NCBI GenBank assembly: GCA_030593185.1
Contig: JAUVHQ010000068.1
Coordinates: forward strand, 1-9,355
Source of the DNA: Bacteroidota bacterium
Lineage (GTDB): Bacteria > Bacteroidota > Bacteroidia > Bacteroidales > VadinHA17
Length of the DNA stretch: 9,355 bases
Direction: 5' to 3'
Shown: piece by piece, positions 5,929 to 9,355 of the stretch
Layout: each line of letters opens with the position of its first letter
Position numbering within the stretch: position 1 is the stretch's first letter
The notes under the pieces: generated by a model
What the model saw: the letters and a program-made list of their open reading frames with translations, nothing else
What the model was told of the DNA's origin: nothing
Databases searched by the model: none
Position numbers and translations under genes: made by a program

Positions 5929-7779
5929 ATGAAAACATTAAAATTTTACAAGATTTTTACAATCTTATTAATTAATCTGGGAAGCTTCAGCTTTTTAAAT
6001 GCGCAGAGTAGTCTAAAAGATACAATTAAAATCTATGAGGTGATTGTTACCGGAACTAAAGTAGCAGTTTCAAGAAACAATGTCCCACTTACTGTTACTG
6101 TGATAAATGAAGAAGAGATTGAGGAAAGTTCTGAATCATCTCTGTTACCTGTACTTTCCGCACGTGTACCCGGAATGTTTGTTACCGAACGGGGAATTAC
6201 CGGCTTTGGTGTTGCAACAGGCTCAGCAGGTCAAATATCAATCCGGGGAATAGGAGGCTCTCCTAATACGCAGGTTTTGGTACTGCTTAATGGCAATCCG
6301 CAATATATGGGAATTTTTGGTCATCCGCTGCCTGATGCATATGTGGCTTCTGATGTTGAACGAGTTGAAGTGATACATGGACCGGCTTCAACCTTATACG
6401 GCTCAAATGCAATGGGGGGGGTTATAAATATTATTACTAAAAAACAGCAAAAGGATGGGTATAATGCCAATGCACGTATAATGCACGGGTCTTATAATAC
6501 TCAGAAATATATGGTTAATGGAGGATATAAGAAAAAGAAATTTAATGTTTTTGCAGGTATTAATCACGACCAGACCGATGGTCACCGGGATTCATCGGAT
6601 TTTTCTATAACCGATGGCTATTTTCGAATAGGGTATGAAATAAATAACCATTTTAAATCCAGTTTTGATTTTTCTTTGTCTCAATTTGAAGCAACTGACC
6701 CGGGACCGGAAGGAGGAAATGCCGGCAATTCAATTGATATAACAAGAGGGATGGGGGCATTTGTAATCAATAATAAATTTGATAATATCAGTGGTTCGCT
6801 ACGTCTCTTTTATAATTTTGGAGAACATAATATTTCGGATGGTTTTCATTCTACTGATAATAATCATGGGATCATATTATATGAAGCTTTTAATTTATTT
6901 ACAGGGAATACTATTACACTTGGTTTAGATTATAAAAATTACGGGGGGAAAGCAGAGAATACTTTTGCAATGAACGGTAATGGTATTGTTTTTTCTGACA
7001 CTTCAATATATGAATTAGGGGGATATTTTTTGCTTCAACAGAGAATATTCTCCAAACTGATACTTAATGCCGGATTCAGATTGACACATAATCAGGTGTT
7101 TGGCAATGAACCGGTTCCATCGGTTGGTTTTGCTTATAATGCAACCACTAAAACCATTATTAAGGGATCTGTATCTAAAGGTTTCAGAAGCCCGACAATC
7201 CGGGAATTATTCATGTGGGCTCCGGCAAATAACAACCTGCTTCCTGAACGTATGATGCAATATGAAACCAGTGTTAACCAATATTTTTTTAAGGATAAAT
7301 TATCAGTAGAAATAACTGCATTTAAAGCTGAAGGTGACAACCTGATCAAAATTGTTATGGAGGGAAATCAGCCCAAATATGTTAATACCGGGAAATTCTC
7401 AAACCTGGGATTGGAATTTGCAATCAATTACATGCCATCAGAAAATCTTAAATTCCATTCGAACTATTCATACATATCAATGGATGAACCTGTAATTGCT
7501 ACTCCTGAACAACAATTTTTCCTGGATGGTACTTTTAATTGGAATAATATTAGTTTTAACCTTTCACTTCAAAGCATTGTTAATCTGTATATACAAACCG
7601 GACAAAATTCCGTAAAAGTATCATATAACCTGTTAAATATGCGTACTGCGTATAAAATCAATAAGCATTTTGATGTTTTTGTAAAAGGTGAAAACCTTCT
7701 GAATACAAATTATCAAATTAATTATGGCTATCCTATGCCCGGAATAATAGCTTTTGGAGGTATTAATCTGCATTTCTAA
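5929..7779 (+). CDS. TonB-dependent outer-membrane receptor, probable nickel/nickel-chelate importer
   Basis: A 616-residue outer-membrane beta-barrel receptor energised by TonB/ExbBD. It has a Sec signal peptide, residues 1-25 (hydrophobic core ILLINLGSFSF, cleavage after LNA). A TonB-box-like DTIKIYEVIVTG lies at 31-42. The plug domain is at about 52-172, with SIRGIGGSPNTQVLVLLNG, DVERVEVIHGPASTLYGSNAMGG and VINIITKK all intact. The barrel extends to the C-terminal phenylalanine (INLHF), as needed for barrel assembly. It lacks the carboxypeptidase-like N-terminal domain of SusC proteins and has no SusD partner, so it is a classical siderophore/BtuB-type receptor. The substrate is inferred only from its neighbour: nikR lies 54 bp upstream and shared TAACACGA motifs precede both genes. 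Histidine- and aspartate-rich stretches (NHDQTDGHRD, HSTDNNHG) may be extracellular loops. A run of eight G (6414-6421) lies in the plug. Cobalt, iron-chelate or cobalamin-type substrates are alternatives. Confidence 0.93.
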   Translation: MKTLKFYKIFTILLINLGSFSFLNAQSSLKDTIKIYEVIVTGTKVAVSRNNVPLTVTVINEEEIEESSESSLLPVLSARVPGMFVTERGITGFGVATGSAGQISIRGIGGSPNTQVLVLLNGNPQYMGIFGHPLPDAYVASDVERVEVIHGPASTLYGSNAMGGVINIITKKQQKDGYNANARIMHGSYNTQKYMVNGGYKKKKFNVFAGINHDQTDGHRDSSDFSITDGYFRIGYEINNHFKSSFDFSLSQFEATDPGPEGGNAGNSIDITRGMGAFVINNKFDNISGSLRLFYNFGEHNISDGFHSTDNNHGIILYEAFNLFTGNTITLGLDYKNYGGKAENTFAMNGNGIVFSDTSIYELGGYFLLQQRIFSKLILNAGFRLTHNQVFGNEPVPSVGFAYNATTKTIIKGSVSKGFRSPTIRELFMWAPANNNLLPERMMQYETSVNQYFFKDKLSVEITAFKAEGDNLIKIVMEGNQPKYVNTGKFSNLGLEFAINYMPSENLKFHSNYSYISMDEPVIATPEQQFFLDGTFNWNNISFNLSLQSIVNLYIQTGQNSVKVSYNLLNMRTAYKINKHFDVFVKGENLLNTNYQINYGYPMPGIIAFGGINLHF

Positions 7780-7780
7780 T

Positions 7781-8041
7781 ATGCCAAACAATATTTAGAA
7801 TAAAACTTCTTTTCTGTCTAATATTACTAACATCCATAGCAAACGCTCATCCACTGAAGGCGGACCATTATGTTATTATAGATACCGACCTGTGGAATTG
7901 ATGATTACAGGGCTATAAGCATGCTGCTTGCACGGTCTCATCACTATTGCCGGTGATTCACTGAAATTACCAAATGCTGATTTTATTTATATGAACCGGA
8001 AAATTACTATGTGTTTGGCTTTTTCTAACAGTATCCTCTAA
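7781..8041 (+). pseudogene. Decayed secreted nucleoside-hydrolase-like gene
   Basis: An ATG at 7781 follows the receptor stop by one base, but its frame closes at once. From about 7794 a second frame reads a signal-peptide-like IKLLFCLILLTSIANA, then HPLKADHYVIIDTD. After an apparent extra base near 7890 it continues in a third frame as CGIDDYRAISMLLAR. Joined, IDTDCGIDDYRAI matches the calcium-binding DTDxGxDDxxA signature at the start of inosine-uridine nucleoside hydrolase family proteins. After another shift near 7937, ITIAG (family strand) is readable, but what follows is unrelated and ends at 8041. Intact members have about 300 or more residues, so most of the gene is deleted. It was probably cotranscribed with the receptor. 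The family call rests on a short but specific motif. Confidence 0.72.
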
Positions 8042-8046
8042 TCAAA

Positions 8047-8931
8047 CTAAGCCATAAATATTCCTGTGTCTTCCGCAATTTCTTTGTAATTCGCCATAGC
8101 TACTACTGCACAATCCACTTCGGGTTGATCGATTACCCAGCGTATAGCACCGGGTAAAGTAGGTTGGTCTGCTTTATCATAAGCAAATGGTCCTCCCGAA
8201 CAGGTTTTCATTGCCAATATACCAATACCATTCTTTCTGGCTTCACCAAGCTCAGTAAATAATGCTTTCTGATCCCAGGAGCTTTCCCAACCGGAGACGG
8301 AATGGATAAATCCTCCCCTGTGATTTACAGGTACCATTACTACATCATAGAACCTGTGCCTGTTATTAGCTTTTACTAATTGCACATGGTTATTATGTGC
8401 CGAGAAGCCATGAGCACGAATTAAACCTTTCTCTTTGGCAGACCTGAAAAAGTCTATAACCGACTTGTCAAATAACAGATCCTCATTCCTGGCACCGTGG
8501 TATAAGAGAATATCAATAAAATCTGTTTGTAAAGCTTTCAAACTTTCTTCCAGTTCCTTCTGCAAATGCCCGGCAATCTTGTCTTTCTCTCCTGGTTTAA
8601 AAGGAACTTTAACTTTTGACTGAATAACAACTTGTTTCCGCATTTCTTTTATGGTTTTTCCAACCATCACTTCATTCTGCCCCGCAGCATATGAACGGCC
8701 GGTATCTATGAAATTCATTCCCGAATCAAGTGCAGCTTTTACCAATCCGGATTCCTGGGTTCGTGAAGCCCCAAAAGCTAAAGGTGTTACAAATATCCCT
8801 GTTCTACCCAGTTTAACTTTGTTAACGTTAAAAAGAGAAGGCTTCACTCCAAAACTAATATTGGGTTTCAACCTCAAGCCGAAAAACCCGGCAGCGAATA
8901 GACGTAAAAAAAATCTCCTTGATGTTTTCAT
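8047..8931 (-). CDS. Tat-exported aldo/keto reductase family protein
   Basis: A 294-residue protein of the aldo/keto reductase superfamily (NAD(P)H-dependent oxidoreductases). The N-terminus MKTSRRFFLRLFAAGFFG carries a twin-arginine signal (S4-R5-R6-F-F-L-R), so the folded protein is probably exported to the periplasm. The mature part begins KVKLGRTGIFVTPLAFGA, the typical first strand. The catalytic tetrad is complete: D76 (FIDTGRSY), Y81, K106 (QSKVK) and H145 (LLYHGA). Late barrel strands (GILAMKTCSGG; CAVVAMANYKEIAED) are present, but the protein ends 11 residues after NYK, near the last helix. Many Tat-type relatives continue with a longer C-terminal region, sometimes a 4Fe-4S domain, so a 3' truncation is possible. 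Its stop lies 5 bp from the end of the convergent pseudogene. The substrate is unknown. Confidence 0.88.
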   Translation of the reverse strand: MKTSRRFFLRLFAAGFFGLRLKPNISFGVKPSLFNVNKVKLGRTGIFVTPLAFGASRTQESGLVKAALDSGMNFIDTGRSYAAGQNEVMVGKTIKEMRKQVVIQSKVKVPFKPGEKDKIAGHLQKELEESLKALQTDFIDILLYHGARNEDLLFDKSVIDFFRSAKEKGLIRAHGFSAHNNHVQLVKANNRHRFYDVVMVPVNHRGGFIHSVSGWESSWDQKALFTELGEARKNGIGILAMKTCSGGPFAYDKADQPTLPGAIRWVIDQPEVDCAVVAMANYKEIAEDTGIFMA

Positions 8932-9355
8932 AAAGAATTAATCTATAATTAGCTGTCAAGAAAATAAAATATTCTGTATTCCTTAAGAAAATGTCCGAAA
9001 ATATTTTTTATTCAATATTATTTTGGAACATATGTTCTGATCCATAATAATTTGTTTTCCCCTGTTTTAATAATTTCTATTGTCAATTTTTGTTCACGGT
9101 TAGTTTCAAGCATTGACTTCATATGACTTTTCAACAATATAACACGGGTTATCTACAAATTGTTGATTTTATGCTATATGAGTATTTATAGGATTCTTAT
9201 TCAAAAAAAAATGCATTAAAGTTATTCATTGTCAGATTTGTTAATAAATTTGTTGAAAACTCATTTTTATCCTTTGGTTTTTGCTTTGATAATCTTAATA
9301 ACTTAGTTCCATTAAATTAATTACATTATAATTCACATCTTGGATAATTCTGATC
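8932..9355. other. AT-rich non-coding region at the right edge
   Basis: No open frame of useful length on either strand, and stops are frequent. Two small palindromes stand out: GAACATATGTTC (9026-9037) and ATAAC-ACGG-GTTAT (9139-9152). The aldo/keto reductase promoter must lie in the left part, but I could not assign a clean TTTG/TAnnTTTG pair. Otherwise I see nothing specific. Confidence 0.6.
9026..9037. promoter_or_regulatory. Perfect 12-bp palindrome GAACATATGTTC
   Basis: A perfect palindrome about 95 bp upstream of the aldo/keto reductase start. It matches the GAAC-N4-GTTC pattern known for Bacillus-type LexA boxes, but no lexA or SOS gene is near and this sits in AT-rich DNA, so it may be chance. 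Listed as a possible regulator site only. Confidence 0.25.

Noticed and set aside
8783..8789. GTGTTAC, the inverted form of the putative NikR half-site
   Set aside because: It lies inside the aldo/keto reductase coding sequence with no partner nearby, so it is best explained as chance.

Overview
The window looks like chromosomal DNA of a Bacteroidota (Bacteroidetes) bacterium. It is AT-rich, and start codons lack Shine-Dalgarno sequences. A tRNA is preceded by an excellent Bacteroidetes-type promoter (TTTG, 19 bases, TAnnTTTG). Intergenic regions carry the degenerate 'CAATCTTCAGTC' and 'CATTCGTCATTCG' repeats that I associate with this phylum. The protein sequences (O-antigen polymerase-like, TonB receptor, Tat-type aldo/keto reductase) fit the same picture.

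Left part (1-4836, all minus strand): reading in the direction of transcription, a CvpA-family membrane protein, then tyrosyl-tRNA synthetase (tyrS), then a two-gene polysaccharide pair. The pair is a Wzz-like chain-length determinant followed 2 bases later by an O-antigen ligase/polymerase that runs off the left edge. Between tyrS and the CvpA gene lies about 450 bp without genes. It holds a roughly 125-bp imperfect inverted-repeat element with its own internal hairpin, flanked by short degenerate repeats.

Centre (4921-5874): a tRNA-Arg(CCU) with its promoter, then a 420-bp non-coding stretch, then nikR, a nickel-responsive regulator with all four metal ligands. The non-coding stretch contains two copies of a perfect ACCGGTC-A-GACCGGT-type palindrome. 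The second copy sits just upstream of a consensus promoter that could drive nikR.

Right part (5929-9355): a 616-residue TonB-dependent outer-membrane receptor follows nikR by 54 bp and is probably its target, hence a likely nickel (or nickel-chelate) importer. TAACACGA motifs occur immediately before both genes and resemble the GTAACAC half-site I recall for NikR in delta-proteobacteria. Directly after the receptor (1-bp gap) is the wreck of a secreted nucleoside-hydrolase-like gene with several frame lesions. This suggests that the nickel locus once had a third gene. A convergent Tat-exported aldo/keto reductase follows, and the last 424 bp are AT-rich and non-coding.

The most interesting unit is the nikR / TonB receptor / dead nucleoside-hydrolase cassette, with its repeated motifs and unexplained palindromes.
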